Below, one piece after another: positions 1 to 11,889 of a stretch of 64,000 bases of DNA. Made by a program: the position numbers and the translations under genes. The notes under the pieces were generated by a model. The model did no database searches. It was not told the origin of the DNA and saw only the letters and a list, made by a program, of their open reading frames with translations. Each line of letters starts with the position of its first letter. Position 1 is the stretch's first letter. The stretch is from Theropithecus gelada (taxonomy: Eukaryota; Chordata; Mammalia; Primates; Cercopithecidae), in assembly GCF_003255815.1 (NCBI RefSeq), contig NC_037671.1, forward strand, positions 157,981,333 through 158,045,332, written 5' to 3'.

Positions 1-130
1 ACTGTCTAAAAATTCTCACTTATTCATAAGAAAAGTCTTAAGAAGTAGATACATTTATAATTCCCATTTTACCCGTGAGGAAATTGAAGATTTGAAAGGC
101 TGTAGAACCTGCTGGAGGTTGGGTGGCTAG
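1..130 (-). repeat. MIR SINE fragment (5' part of split copy)
   Basis: Read on the plus strand this has the antisense MIR core: a 'ccattttaccc-gtgaggaaattgaag' stretch at about 64-90 followed by the 'ggctag' end. The copy is interrupted after GCTAG (126-130) by the THE1 LTR and resumes at 500-510. MIR is an ancient tRNA-derived SINE, about 25-30% diverged, so the outer limits are approximate. Confidence 0.6.
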
Positions 131-499
131 TGATATGGTATGGCTGTGTCACGACCCAAATCTCATCTTGAATTGCAGCTCCCTCCCATAATCCCCGTGT
201 GTTGTGGGAGGGACCCGGTAGGAGGTGATTGAATCATGGGGGTGGGTTTTTCCTGTGCTGTTCTCATGATAGAGAATAAGTCTCATGAGATCTGATGGTT
301 TTTATAAAGGGCAGTTCCTCTGCACATGCTCTCTCTCCTACCACCATGTAAGATGTGCCTTTGCTCCTCCTTCACTTTCCACCATGATTGTGAGGCCTCC
401 CCAGTCATGTGGAACCATGAGTCAATTAAACTTCTTTTTCTTTATAGATTCCCCAGTCTCAGGTATTTCTTCATAGCAGTATGAAAATGGACTAATACA
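131..499 (+). mobile_element. THE1 solo LTR (MaLR, ERVL class)
   Basis: A complete 369-bp LTR begins TGATATGG and ends CTAATACA, with the typical THE1 body ('gggagggacccggtaggaggtgattg' type sequence near 209-234). It is flanked by a perfect 5-bp target-site duplication, GCTAG, at 126-130 and 500-504. THE1 LTRs are about 360 bp, so this one is full length. No internal sequence remains, which fits LTR-LTR recombination. The 63-codon ORF at 285-476 is LTR sequence, not a gene. Confidence 0.95.
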
Positions 500-509
500 G
501 CTAGTGAGT

Positions 510-665
510 GCTAGCCTTCTAATTTAATTTTCATGGCAATGTAGGCATTATTCCTGTTTTTACAGGTGATATAATAGGATCAGAGAGGTTAAATAACTCA
601 CCCAAATCACATATGTAATAAATAGAAAAAGGAGCTGAATCCATGACTTTTAATTCCAAATTCAG
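510..665 (-). repeat. MIR SINE, antisense
   Basis: A second antisense MIR: 'tttacaggtgatata..atcagagaggttaaataactca' at 559-600 matches the conserved MIR core, followed by the degenerate 'gtcacacagctagtaagtggcagagc' equivalent. It is old and diverged. Confidence 0.65.
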
Positions 666-669
666 TAAT

Positions 670-1087
670 CAAAAAAAAACTTCAACTTTTATTTTAGATT
701 TGGAGTACAATGCGTAAGTTTGTGACATGGGTATATTGTTTGATGCTGAGGTTTGGGGTTTGATTGATCCAGTCACTCAGGTAGTAAGCATAGTAGTGAA
801 TAATTACTTTTTCAATGATTCCCTCTCTCTCCTTCCCCTTTCTAATAGCTTCCAGTGTCTGTTGTTACCATCTTTGTATCCATGAGTACCAGTGTTTAGC
901 TCCTACTTGTGAGTGACGGTATTTGGTTTTACCACTTACAAGATGTGGTATTTGGTTTTCTGTTACTGTGTTAATTTGCTTACGATTATGGCTTCCAGCC
1001 ACATCCATGTTGCTGCAAAGGACATGATTTTGTCTTTTTTATATCTGTGTTGTATCTCATAGTGTTTGTGTACCACATTTTTTAAAT
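670..1087 (-). mobile_element. 5'-truncated L1, 3' end (L1M/older L1PB-type)
   Basis: The plus strand reads the reverse complement of an L1 3' end: the 3'UTR start near 680-760, then the ORF2 tail ('cagccacatccatgttgctgcaaaggacatga' type sequence near 997-1028). A likely 14-bp target-site duplication with two mismatches lies at 656-669 and 1088-1101. A small internal duplication of 'ggtatttggttt' sits at 918-958. There is no clean poly-T at 670, consistent with age. Confidence 0.85.
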
Positions 1088-1101
1088 CCAGATTCAATAA
1101 T

Positions 1102-3590
1102 TTTTAAAACTAAAACATGTTCCTTCATTTTCAACAATTATATGCATTTTTATGCATAGAAACTTCAATACAACTATGTAAAATATTTTAAATATGTTTA
1201 ATATGTAACTTAAAAATTATTCAGAGAGGTGTTTTTTGGAATTTTTTATCTAAATTGAATTGGAGAGGATGCAAGGTTGTGACTGCGGATGTGACTTTTC
1301 ATAGCTACCAAACTTTCTGTAGATGGACTAGAATATTATGTTCACTTTTTAAAACAAAATATAGCAAAAAATATAACAAATGCAGAAAAGCACTTGAAGT
1401 ATTATGTTTGAAGAGATTTATGTATAATTTTGCTATGCTATTCTCCAGTATGACACAGTTTCCTTTAGTAGTTACTTTAAATATATTTTTTATTATTAAA
1501 ACGATATAATATTCTTTTATAGGTTACGAAAAAACATCCCTAAATGGTGAAATTAAATATATTGAAGTTGAGGTTTAATGCAGAACTGCACTTGTTTTCA
1601 GGGAACAAATGTCAATATATTAAAGCGTTTAAATAGAGTCTGATAATGGTTATATGGTGATCTGGAAGTACAGTAATGATTCTCTTAAAATATTCAATTT
1701 TAACTTATTAGGCAGTTATAGCTTCTTATATATACTATAAGCAAATGTGGGGGAAACATATCTTTTTTCATAAAAAGTTTCTGTTTTAAAGCCTTCTAGA
1801 CATTTTCAAACAAATCCTTGTTCCCTATTCTGATTAAGGCAGTACTACTCCAAAATATTTAGGAGTGGTTTTCATTAATTTGCTATTAATCTTACCATTC
1901 TGGCCTTCTTTCCTCAATAGAAGACTAATAAAACCATGTGCCACAGTAAGATAATGTACTAACATGCCAACATGCCTCCTTATTTGAAACCAGATCTCTT
2001 TTTCTGGTTTGAAAGTTCTCTGGCACAAGAAGGCAAGTGAGGTTAGCCATGGAGAGAAGATTGCACAATTAAACCCCATTGTAATGTATTGTCTGTCTGG
2101 CTTAGAGCTTCATTTTATTCTTGTGATTTTGAAACAGTATTCTGTCATGACGAAGAAAGTGGTGGGGAGAAGTTTCTGGGATTTGTAGGAGAGTCAAAAA
2201 GAAAGATATTTGGGAGGGATATTTAAAAGAAGAAGGGTATCTCTGTGATTTGCTGACAATTAACAAGTCTTAAACAGGCAATCTTCCGTTAATGTGAGGT
2301 TTTATGTGATGTTGTGTTGGAGCCTGGTATTCACACCAGTGGCCTCATTTATCATACAACAGCGAAAGTGAGGAGGTCAGTTTTACTTATTTGGCAATTT
2401 AATGTGAAAGCATCATATGTGTGAAAGCACTGGGTTGTGTTTTGGTAATTCCTGCCTTATAGGATCCTCAATAATTTCTACTTGCAAAAGGAAAAGAAGC
2501 TTATTTCTTAGCAAAATATTGATTTGTGAACAGGAAGAGATCTTAGTGCCTTGTTATTTCTCATCTGTATATTTGTCATCTTATTCTGACTTGAAAACTA
2601 CTTCACTGTCTTTATGATTATTTTGGATTCTGAATAGTTGCTCATTTATCTCCCACCAATATGTTATTGTAACATGTGTCTTCTATTACCCTCCCCACAT
2701 CAGCTAATCATTCGACATATAATTTTAATATAATATGCTAGGATACAGATTTAGTTTGAAGTTTAATATTTTTCTTCTAGCTTTGATGAGTGAATTATTA
2801 ATTGCCATTGTAAAGAAAAATGTATCATATAACTGACATGAGAAATGATCATCAAATATTTCGTGACAGTGTTTTGAGGACTTATGAACTTGAATATGGC
2901 ACTAAGATTTGGTTGACCGTATTTCCATTGATTTCAAGACTTCAATGACTAAAAGATATTTGGAGGAGTCCTGGGGAAAACTAAATTGTGAAAAACGCTG
3001 CAGAGAAATTTGAAGCATCTCAGATTGTAGCAGTTATGTGATTTAGATGTCTTGTGTTTAGCCAAATCAAAAATCCAAAAATGGATTTCTGAATATTAAA
3101 GTATTGGGATAATTTAACAACATGCCTACCATTAATTTTCTAGGAAACAACTGCATGCTTCATGTTTGAACTTTCCTTTGTATTCAGTTTCTGAAAGGAC
3201 ATATTATTCTTGTTTAGTTTTTATTTTTAGAATGTTTCTTTTGATTATCCTATAGCTCTCATAAGAGCTTAGACTTTTTCCCTATACCGTATTTGAAGTT
3301 GTCTTGTTGTCTCTCTAGTATTTCAAGCCTAAATCTAGGTTTTTCTATTTTCTTCTTGCTTATTCCCCACATACAGTCTCTTAGTATTACCATTACCCAG
3401 GCTTGTCCATTTTATCCCTCAGTCTGTTCCAAGCCTGTTCACACCTTTCCAGTTCTACTGCCTTCACATCTGCTACTGCCGGGTTGTAATAATCCATCTC
3501 TGGACCATTGTAGTTGCTTCTGGCAGTGTCCCTTCCTTCCCCTCTTTCTTGTGGCATCTCTTGTTTATACAATTTAAAAATTAAATTTTT
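1102..3590. other. unique AT-rich sequence, no gene
   Basis: I see no recognisable repeat or gene here. The ORFs of up to 94 codons lack family resemblance, and none is bounded by convincing splice sites. The right end (3380-3560) is pyrimidine-rich and might be a decayed upstream part of the L2 that resumes at 3895. Confidence 0.5.
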
Positions 3591-3593
3591 AAA

Positions 3594-3883
3594 ATTTAAT
3601 TTAATTTTTTTTAATTTATTTATCTTTAGACAGGGTCTCATGCTGTCGCCCAGGCTGGATTGCAGTGGTGTGATCACGGCTCACTGCAGCCAAACAGTCC
3701 CCCCACCTCAGCCTCCCAAGTAGCTGTGACTACAGGTGTATGCCAGCACAACTGGCTAATTTTTTGTAGAGACAGGGGTCTCTCTGTGTTGCCCAAGTTG
3801 GTCTCGAACACCTGGGCTCAAGCAGTCCTCTTGCCTCAGCCTTCCAAAATGCTGAGATTATAGGTCTGAGCCACACACCCAGC
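3594..3883 (-). mobile_element. Alu (old, AluJ-like), antisense
   Basis: Poly-T/AT-rich tail at the left, then 'gacagggtctcatgctgtcg' (from 3630), the central linker, and 'gagccacacacccagc' at the end. Older-subfamily bases such as 'ctgggctcaagcagtcctct' indicate AluJ. Approximate target-site duplications, ttaaattttt and ttaaatttta, lie at 3581 and 3884. Confidence 0.95.
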
Positions 3884-3894
3884 TTAAATTTTAG

Positions 3895-4115
3895 ATTAGA
3901 TAACATCTCCCTCACCTCCAAAGCCCTTCAGTAGCCTGTTGGACTCTAAAAATCCCAACTCCTTACCATGTCCTGCAAACCCTGCATGGTCTGCTTCCCC
4001 TGGATTGTAAGCTCCACGAGGACATTCATTATCATTCGGGAATGTTCATTAAAACACTTGTGTCCAACAATGGCACTGTGCTGAGTACTGGGACATAGTA
4101 ATACATTAATAAATA
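3895..4115 (+). repeat. L2 LINE 3' end, internally deleted
   Basis: The L2 motif 'actccttaccatg..ctgca..ccctgcatggtctg' (3959-3992) is followed directly by the L2 3' terminus ('ttgtaagctccacgagg', then 'actgtgctgagtactggg..' and a degenerate aataaa end). The intervening few hundred bases of L2 are missing. Confidence 0.75.
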
Positions 4116-4618
4116 AGAATGAGAGAAGAAAAAGACATGGAAAAAAGGAACATCTGTGGACTCTAGTCATGGAACTTCATCTACTGGTAGAATAGATATT
4201 ATCCACATAATTACAGAAAGATCTCTTGAAAGTACAACACTGATAAATGCTATGAAGAATAGTTTCATGATTTTATGAAAGTGGGTAACAGTGAAGTCTT
4301 ACTGAGATAGTCATGACTGAGGTGATAAGTGGGAGTGCATGAGGATGGGGTGTTTGTGTGAGGGGAGAGAGGAGAGGATGTGCTATGCAGGGAGGGGGTT
4401 TTCTAGAGGAAAACTCGGCATGCTCAAAGCCTGTGGGGGCAGGAGCAGACCATGGCTAGAAGGCAGAAGCAGTGGTGGTTTACCTGCTGTTAAGGATTTC
4501 TAGTAAGTTGAATGTGGGGAGGGGTGAGGAAACGGGAGGAATTAGTAGGCTTTTGGTTAAGCACTTGGATGGATCTTGGCAAACATTAACATTTGGAAAG
4601 GTTCAAGTCTTAGTGGTA
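4116..4618. other. unique sequence
   Basis: Purine-rich around 4325-4400 and 4500-4540; no recognisable repeat or gene. Confidence 0.4.
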
Positions 4619-4656
4619 CTTGTGTGTGTGTGAGAGAGAGACACACACACACACAG
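4619..4656 (+). repeat. compound dinucleotide repeat (TG)n(AG)n(AC)n
   Basis: TG repeats, then GA repeats, then CA repeats in about 38 bp; a likely polymorphic microsatellite. Confidence 0.9.
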
Positions 4657-5265
4657 ATAAAGCAAGAGAATATGAGATCTACATTAGGCAAATCACTTAA
4701 TCTTTTGAGTTGCAGATTCCTGTCTCATTTGAAAAACACACCTAAAAATGCCTAACTCATTATGGTGAAAGTCAAATGGAATTGTAAAAATACATTATAA
4801 ATTGTGAATTGGTATTGGTATACATGTAGATGATCATAGTTATTATTTCTCAGATATTTCCTTGTATTCCTCAATATTGATTTGCAGCCATTCAGGCTGG
4901 ACTGTCATTTTGATATTCTTCCTCACCATACAGCATTTGCTGAAGGCTCCACCCTCAACAACAACGTAAATGTTTTAACTGGAGCTCTAACTCTTTAATA
5001 GCTTCTTTGCTTCCATCCTCTTTTTCTGCTTCTAAGAAATTTATCTTCTCTTCTTAGTTTTTTCTTACCACCCGTCTCATTTTTTTTCCATTCCTTCCAT
5101 CTTGGGCTATATTTCACTTTCAGAATAGGGCTTTCTTCCATTCCTCTATAGCACTGAGCCTATGCCCTCTTATGTTTAGTTTGCCTGTCTTTGTTGGGGA
5201 ACGGGGTTTAGGATTAAGCATAGTTGTATCCACATCTCCTAAGATCTTTTAAGATTATATTTTAT
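4657..5265. other. unique sequence
   Basis: No recognised repeat or gene; pyrimidine-rich around 5030-5140. Confidence 0.4.
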
Positions 5266-5506
5266 TTTCATTTTCTTTTTAGTAAGCAGGTTCTCTTATT
5301 TACAACCTCTCCCCAAACACATGTCGATAACATTGTATTACTTTTTGTAAGATAGAAGTTACATATTGGACTTACAAGGTATGAGAGTGCGAGGGTGTGG
5401 GAGAGCTTGCTTTGTTAACTTTTTGGTTTCCAGTGAAGGAGACGCTTCCTTTTTTTTGTGGATAGGAGGACCTTGTTCCTCCTGCTGTGGAGCAGGAAAG
5501 TTTGCT
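5266..5506 (+). repeat. unnamed 240-bp duplicated segment, copy 1
   Basis: This 241-bp stretch aligns collinearly with 8258-8497 (same strand) with about 14-15 substitutions and one 1-base indel, roughly 94% identity. Homology ends abruptly on both sides. I cannot assign it to a repeat family from memory. An LTR, a segmental duplication or an unlisted interspersed repeat are all possible. The ORFs at 5359-5608 overlap it on both strands and look fortuitous. Confidence 0.85.
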
Positions 5507-8257
5507 CCAAGTCGAGCGTGCCTCCTTCCTGAGGACGGAGGAATAGCTGTCTGCCTGCCTCTATTCTTCACATTGCCTGGAGAAAGTTATAATAGAGGTG
5601 GAGAGTGAGTATCTAGCCACGTGAAGTGATTCTTACTGTCATCCATATTTAACATTTATTGCCTTTATTTTGGGGAAAAATCATTTAGATGGAAGACTTC
5701 TCTCTTTTTAATTTTATCTCCATTCCAGCTGATCTACAGTATATTTTCTAGGAGAAAGTAGATTTAGATACTGATTAGGATAATTTAATGAAATATAAAA
5801 TCTGTGTGAGGTTAATTGTTGCTATTCTAATAGGAAAATCAAACTGGATTCAGTTATCTTATTGCTAAAGTATGCTAACCAAGATTCAGCTATTTGGATA
5901 ACTTTGGAGCTGTAAAATGTATTTTATAACTCTGTTTTTCATTCTTTCATTAATAAATACTGGCAGTAATTCCCTGACTTCTTTTCCTGACACAGTTGTT
6001 AGAGTGGGACTTTGTTTTCTGTCAGTTTCATTCATTTCATCATTGTATTTAAGCTGACTATAGAGGAATCATGTTAGCAAATGTATATGAATTATTTCTC
6101 CCTTTCCATGAGGATCTTTCTGATGTCTTATTTTTTTTTCTGAGAGAGGCTGTGCATTGACTTTGGTTACTATGCTAACTTTCTGTCTTTTCAAAATAAC
6201 TTTTATGGAATTAAAATGGCTAAACCCTAATATGAAGCTGTTATCTTGAAAGCTATTTCTGTATTTAAAAAATCTTATTTTAAGTTGTAGAAAGCTTGTA
6301 TGTTTTATGTTAGTATCTGAGTAAAGCCATTAATGGAGGTGCATATGTGGTTAAAGTGATGAAAATATAACTACGGTTAAATCATTCATCTGTTGCAAAT
6401 TACTTATGACTTCTGATGCAGATTAAATGAAATGCTGGAAAAAAAATATAGATGACAAAAATATAAGTAGCACCGTGTGTGCCCGTGTGTGACTATATGC
6501 ATGTATACGTTATACAGAAAAGTTGTTAACTTCTGCAAAACTTTGACTGTTTTCAGTTTACGTTGTTAATTTTCAGTTATTTGATTTAGAAAGACCATTT
6601 AAATATGTTCTTAAATGAAACCTAGTGACAAAATGTGAGGAAAAATAATGGGAAAACATCTCACAGTTAAATATTTTTGTTTTTAGATTAGTCATGCATG
6701 TCGTCTTTCCTGTAGTGAGAATGGCAGAAAGTTAACTATTCATGGTGTAATTTGTGTGAAAACATCTATGCTTGCATATTTATTTTTATTAGTCTATTTT
6801 ATAGATAGCATTAATTATCCAACATGGTAATAAAACATGTTTTTTCTTCAGGTACACTGGTATAACTTGCCTTCCTCATGAAAATATTTCAGTTTATCAA
6901 ATGTTTTTCAACTGAAATTTGGTTAACATAGAAATGTTACAACCATAAAAATCAAGTGCTGGTATTAAAAATGGTTGATTTTGATTTTGATTTTTACTGT
7001 TTTTATTATCTTTAACTGTTAAGACATGTTTAGCCCATAAAATATTTAATAGGGTGATTTAAAGTACTGTATGGCACTCTCCTTTTAGTAGCTGGTGATA
7101 GGAACTCCAAACCAATGGAAATTTCTAGCTGAAATTGGAATCCATGAAGAACCAAACGCAGGAGCCACCTTGTTTTCCTTCCTCATCTAAAATGGATGTG
7201 TAATTTGGGGTGGTGACTGACTTTTTAATACAACTTTAAGAGAACATTCTATATAAACTGTTGCATCTCCCCAGCTACCCTCAGTGAAAACCACATGTCT
7301 AAGCTGAGGGGAAATTCACCGGCATGGAATGGAGCCAGTCTTCGGAGAACATGGTTGATGGAACCCCTGAACAATAAAGATGTGTGATTACTGAAGCGGC
7401 TCAGAATTTCATTTTTGAGGCCACTAAATCACACTTGGCCTGCACAGCTGCGTAGTCAGGGGAGGCTGCAGATATTATTCAGGGCAGCAACCACAGAGTC
7501 TGTTTTTTATAGAATATTTTCCCAGTGCTTTTGGAAACTCATCAAGTGTTAAAACTCAGTATTTTCTGGGAAAGTTGAAGATTTTTCTCTCCTTTTATGG
7601 CAATTTCAACCTTGAGGTGAAATACTTCTTTAATTATGTGTAAACTTTTTTAAATGAGAAAATTACATTAAAATTACAATTTTGTGGGACATTATTAAGC
7701 AAGAGGGGAAGCATCTACCTTTATGTGAGTTTGGGCTGTCAGATATTTTTAAATTCAGAAAATTTGCTGAGAATTTTCCTTCCAGAATGGTAAAAGATTA
7801 GAGCAAGAAAAGCGCCACTGATAGAAAAGTGGGAAGATACTGAAGTGGGAAGATACTGAAGTGGGAACAGAAATGATTAGGGTGACTGAAGCAAAGTCAT
7901 AGAGCCTTGAAATAGAAATAAAAACGTAAACCACAGACACAAACAGGAAGCTTGTGGAAGTGAATGATGGTGAGAAATGTGTTCTACAGTAAGATCACGA
8001 GATATATGGATTCTTATTTTACATTCATTTTAAAAGCGTTTTTCCAACTGCTAAAGTTTGTATTATTGGAAAGATGTTTTGCAACTTCTAATAGAAATTC
8101 ATGTTGGAATAGAATGGCAGCCACAGTGTGGTAACTTCAAAAAAGGGGGTGATGTAAAATCAACAGGAACAGAGTGTTTTTTGAAGTGTCAGCAGCAAGG
8201 TCTGGCTAATGGGAGCAGGCTGGGACACTAGGCTGCGTGTACTCCAGAAAGCACTTC
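5507..8257. other. unique AT-rich spacer between the duplicated segments
   Basis: No gene is seen. A slightly GC-richer stretch at 7080-7490 looks less decayed than its surroundings but has no clear exon structure. A 16-bp unit (GTGGGAAGATACTGAA) is repeated about 2.5 times at 7829-7869. No gag, pol or other retroviral sequence is recognised, so a provirus lying between two LTRs is not supported. Confidence 0.5.
7829..7869 (+). repeat. 16-bp tandem repeat, about 2.5 copies
   Basis: Units at 7829-7844 and 7845-7860 are identical, and a partial third unit follows. Confidence 0.9.
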
Positions 8258-8497
8258 TTTCATTTACTTTTTAGTAGGCAGGTTCTCTTATTTAAAACCT
8301 CTCCCCAAACTCATGTCGATAACATTGTATTACTTGTTTTGAGATAGAAGTTACATATTGGACTTACAAGGTATGAGAGGGCGAGGGTGTGGGAGAGCTT
8401 GCTTTGTTAACTTTTTGGTTTACAGTGAAGGAGACATTTCCTTTTTTTGTGGATAGGAGGACCTTGTTCCTCCTCCTGTGGGGCAGGAAAATTTGCT
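8258..8497 (+). repeat. unnamed 240-bp duplicated segment, copy 2
   Basis: Direct-orientation partner of 5266-5506. Both copies start with a CT-rich leader ending in 'cttttt', followed by AGTA(A/G)GCAGG, and both stop at TTTGCT. The flanks beyond these points are unrelated. Confidence 0.85.
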
Positions 8498-10215
8498 TTC
8501 TTGCAGACCCTGGCTGGACTCAGTACCACCTTCTTGTTGATGTCCCTGTGTAGGTGGGTATGTGATATGTATTCTGGTCAAGAGGCTGTCCCTAATTGTC
8601 ACTTTAGTAAGCTGGAAACTCCCTAATTCTCTTAAAAGCCTGAAAGCTTTATGTTTTTCTCAGCAAATAGTTGATACTAGTGAAGGCCTATTTAGAGATT
8701 TCTTTGATATTATAAAGTGTGCTGATGATCATAGAAAAAAAAAATAAGCTGCATTTATTTGTTCCCTTAAATTCATAGGTACAATCCTCCCACCATGCAT
8801 AATTATAGCCCCCAAGGTAAAAATCTGACAGTTAGACTTACATAATAGTTATATAATCAGCTACTTAAATAGGCTTTAGCTATTAGCTAAAATAAATATA
8901 TGCTAGAGCAGATTTTTCTGTGTAGTGAAGTTGTCTTTGTAGCTGTTGAGTCCCAAAGTTCTTTTTGGATAACTTGATAGTTTATAAAATGAATACTGAA
9001 GCAATTAATTGAAATTGACTTCAACCTACCAATTCCACGACTGTCATTTTCTTCTTTTAGTTACTTTCCATTAATTGTCTACACTACTCCTCTTTGGCCC
9101 TGCTGTACTTATATATGGCTATTTATTCATACTGTTTTTTGCCTCTCATTCATGCCACACCAACAGATGCATAAAGTGTCCATCTCTCTATTTTCCTCTG
9201 AAAACACGATTTTGATGTATCTGGCATGGCCTTCTTTTTCATTGTGTATATTAGTTGAAGGTACCTGTCAGCTGGAGCTAGAGCTCTTACCACTTCGTAA
9301 CTGCCTTGTGATGGCAGAGAGGTACTCTGGGGCCTTCCCTGGGTCCTAGTGGTTTACTAGGACCTAGTGGTTTCTTCCTTTGGCCTGCATAGAAGCAAAA
9401 CTTTACTCATTTTGGACCATTGAGACCTCATGTAAATTCTTTGTTCATTTTGGATCAAAAAAGAACATGACAAGGAGAGACAGAAATAGAGGTTAGAGAG
9501 ACAGAGTCTCCACCAAATGGTGTTAATCACCTTCAAACAGCTGCTCAAAACTGTACAGCTCCATGTGTTCTCTTGGCTTATCAAAAAGTCAGAAGGCTCT
9601 GAGACATTAAGAAAGAGATACTTGTGGGCAGCTCATTTCAATAGCTCATAGTACAAACCTGTAATTACCAAAGGACTGGTGTGTGCAGATCTTCATGATG
9701 CTCTGAAGAATCTCAAGTTCATTCGAGAGCAGTGTTATAATGACCCATATAAATAAACAGCCGAAGATTAATTTAGCTGTCAGCTAAGCAGTGACCAAAT
9801 TGAGTTTTCAGTAACAAATCCAGTCATCATTTCTCCTGGGTAAGCACTGGAACCAAAGTACTTGTGATTTTATTATGAATTATTTGTGTATGTAATTAGT
9901 AATAATGTATTTCTGCTTTCTCTTTTTGGTTTTTTATAGGAACTACTCAACTTTAACACAATTCTAAGTTAATAGTTATTCTTGTTATATCATTATTTGG
10001 AAAAATGTGCTTAAGATTAATAAATGTAAAAATAATTATAAAATAATACATCTCAATGTTCTGGAGTAAAATTGTTATTAAGTGTATGAAATAAAAAACA
10101 AGTGATATCTTCTCTTCATTGTGTCCTTTCTACTCCCAAGGTAATAATCACCTAATAGTTGGGTATCTGAATTTCTATATAATCATTCTCAATCTCACTC
10201 TCAATGATCTCCCCT
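8498..10215. other. unique AT-rich sequence
   Basis: No repeat family or gene recognised. A short local duplication of 'cctagtggttt' lies at 9345-9372. Confidence 0.4.
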
Positions 10216-10480
10216 TTTGTCCATCCATCCAACCCCCCATTCATCCATCCATCCATAGATTCATCAGTTCCTCCATCCTCCCATGCCCCCATCCAGGCAT
10301 CCACAGATTCACCCATTCCTCCATCCTCCTGTGCCCTATCTACCCACCCATCCACCCATTCCCTTATCCATCCATCCATCCATCCATCCATCCATCCATC
10401 CATCCATCCTTCCATCCATCCATCCATCCTCCTTCCTTGATCCATCTACCCACACATCCATCCGCCCTCTTATACAAGTG
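10216..10480 (+). repeat. (TCCA)n tetranucleotide repeat
   Basis: Degenerate TCCA/CATC units flank a near-perfect core at about 10367-10428. A higher-order unit of about 48 bp is visible: 'ccatagattc' at 10253 and 'ccacagattc' at 10301 with matching continuations. It produces open frames on both strands (up to 133 codons of Pro/Ile/His/Ser) that are artefacts of period-4 sequence. Confidence 0.97.
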
Positions 10481-11889
10481 CAGCCTTTATCTCATAATGA
10501 AACTTGCTTTTTTTATGTAGTTTTGAAGATAAATAATATATATTTGTAGAAGTCACTTGTAATTGTTTATTGACCTACAATTCAGGAAAATGATGTCCCA
10601 GTGCTTTATTTCTTAGCATGTAGTTATTTAGTTGGGATTTTTTATTCTTCCTGAAGCATGGCAGTTTGTGAGCAATTTAAGTCTCTGCCTTGTGGTAGGG
10701 GTTGGACCCTTCTATGGGTGTGAGTGTTCTTTTTTATTGGCTTCACTGAGGATAGAACTTAGGGGAAAATTATGAGAGGAATTACCACAAGTGTAGAATT
10801 GGAATTTTAAATCTGAAAAGGCTTGGAGATTGTTCAGAATTTGATGTAAACATTTTTCTGGCAGTGAATGAACTGTTTAAACTGTGGTTCATGGGTGGAG
10901 GTAAAAAAAAAAACAACAAAAACCAAAGGCTTTCTCTTTGCTTGTCCTAATTTCAGATCCTAGTTCGCTTGGTGCCGTCTTCATCTTCATATCTATTCTG
11001 TCCTTCTCATCTGATAAAACTTGAGGTTGGTTTATTCTGTTTCCAGGTGCTCTTTTTATTCTGTTACGCAGAACCCTCTTGGTTGAAAAAATAATTTTAA
11101 ACAATTTTTTTTTTTTTTTTTAAATCATCCAGAGTCTCCTGAGCTAATTTAGTTCCTTCGGCAGCTTTGACTACCCTTTTAAACATCCAGCACACCTGAA
11201 TGGGTTCTATACCTCCATAGATGTTGCTGACACATATCACTCATTCTTATTTTTACCTGGTACTCTCATTTGTATGTAAATGTTTCCTAAGTTTGAGTTT
11301 CCTTGCAAGTCCTGAACTGTGTTTTCTACTTTCTTCTTCCACTTTCTTTGTACTATTCATGGTTTTTACGCACACACTATATTAATACGATGATCTGAGC
11401 ACAAAGTACTATTTTTCTAAAGCTCATATGAATCTGTGGAGTTGTGTCCAAGCAGTGAATCTGGTTACAGGAGGCCACATTTACAGCATTTCTGCTTAAC
11501 AGCCAGTCTAGCAGGCAGCTCCGTGCTATCTAGGAAGTCCTTATTCTGATTTGTATTGTGTAGATCCATCTGTGCAGAAGAAAAAATTCATCCCTTCTTT
11601 CCCTCTCCCACCTCCTCTATCAGATTTGAGACCTCAGAAAACCTCTCTTCACTGCTATAAGAGAAGAGGGAAGAATTCATCCCCAGGGCTTTGCTCCAAG
11701 CTTTGAGGATATTCACATGGTACTCTCTTTTAAAAGATAGAGAATTTCAGAACAAGGCATAAGTCGGAAGTTGTGACTCTGCACGCAGAATTAGCAGTCA
11801 GAATTTAGAGATGCATAAATATCTGTATTTGCCAGGAAACTGGATGAGTAAAAATCTTCCCTATGATTGCATCTTTTTCTCTTACTTTA
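10481..11889. other. unique sequence with poly-T
   Basis: A-rich patch at 10903-10920 and a T run at about 11106-11121; otherwise no recognised repeat or gene. Confidence 0.4.

Noticed and set aside
5266..8497. A provirus bounded by the two 240-bp copies
   Set aside because: The 2.75 kb between them shows no gag, pol or primer-binding-site signal, and the copy ends lack TG..CA structure.
10216..10480. CRISPR-like array
   Set aside because: Units are 4 bp with no spacers; this is a simple tandem repeat in a mammalian genome.
10119..10549. Overlapping ORFs of 78-133 codons on both strands
   Set aside because: They are translations of the (TCCA)n repeat, whose period keeps several frames open; composition is only Pro/Ile/His/Ser or Met/Asp/Gly/Trp.
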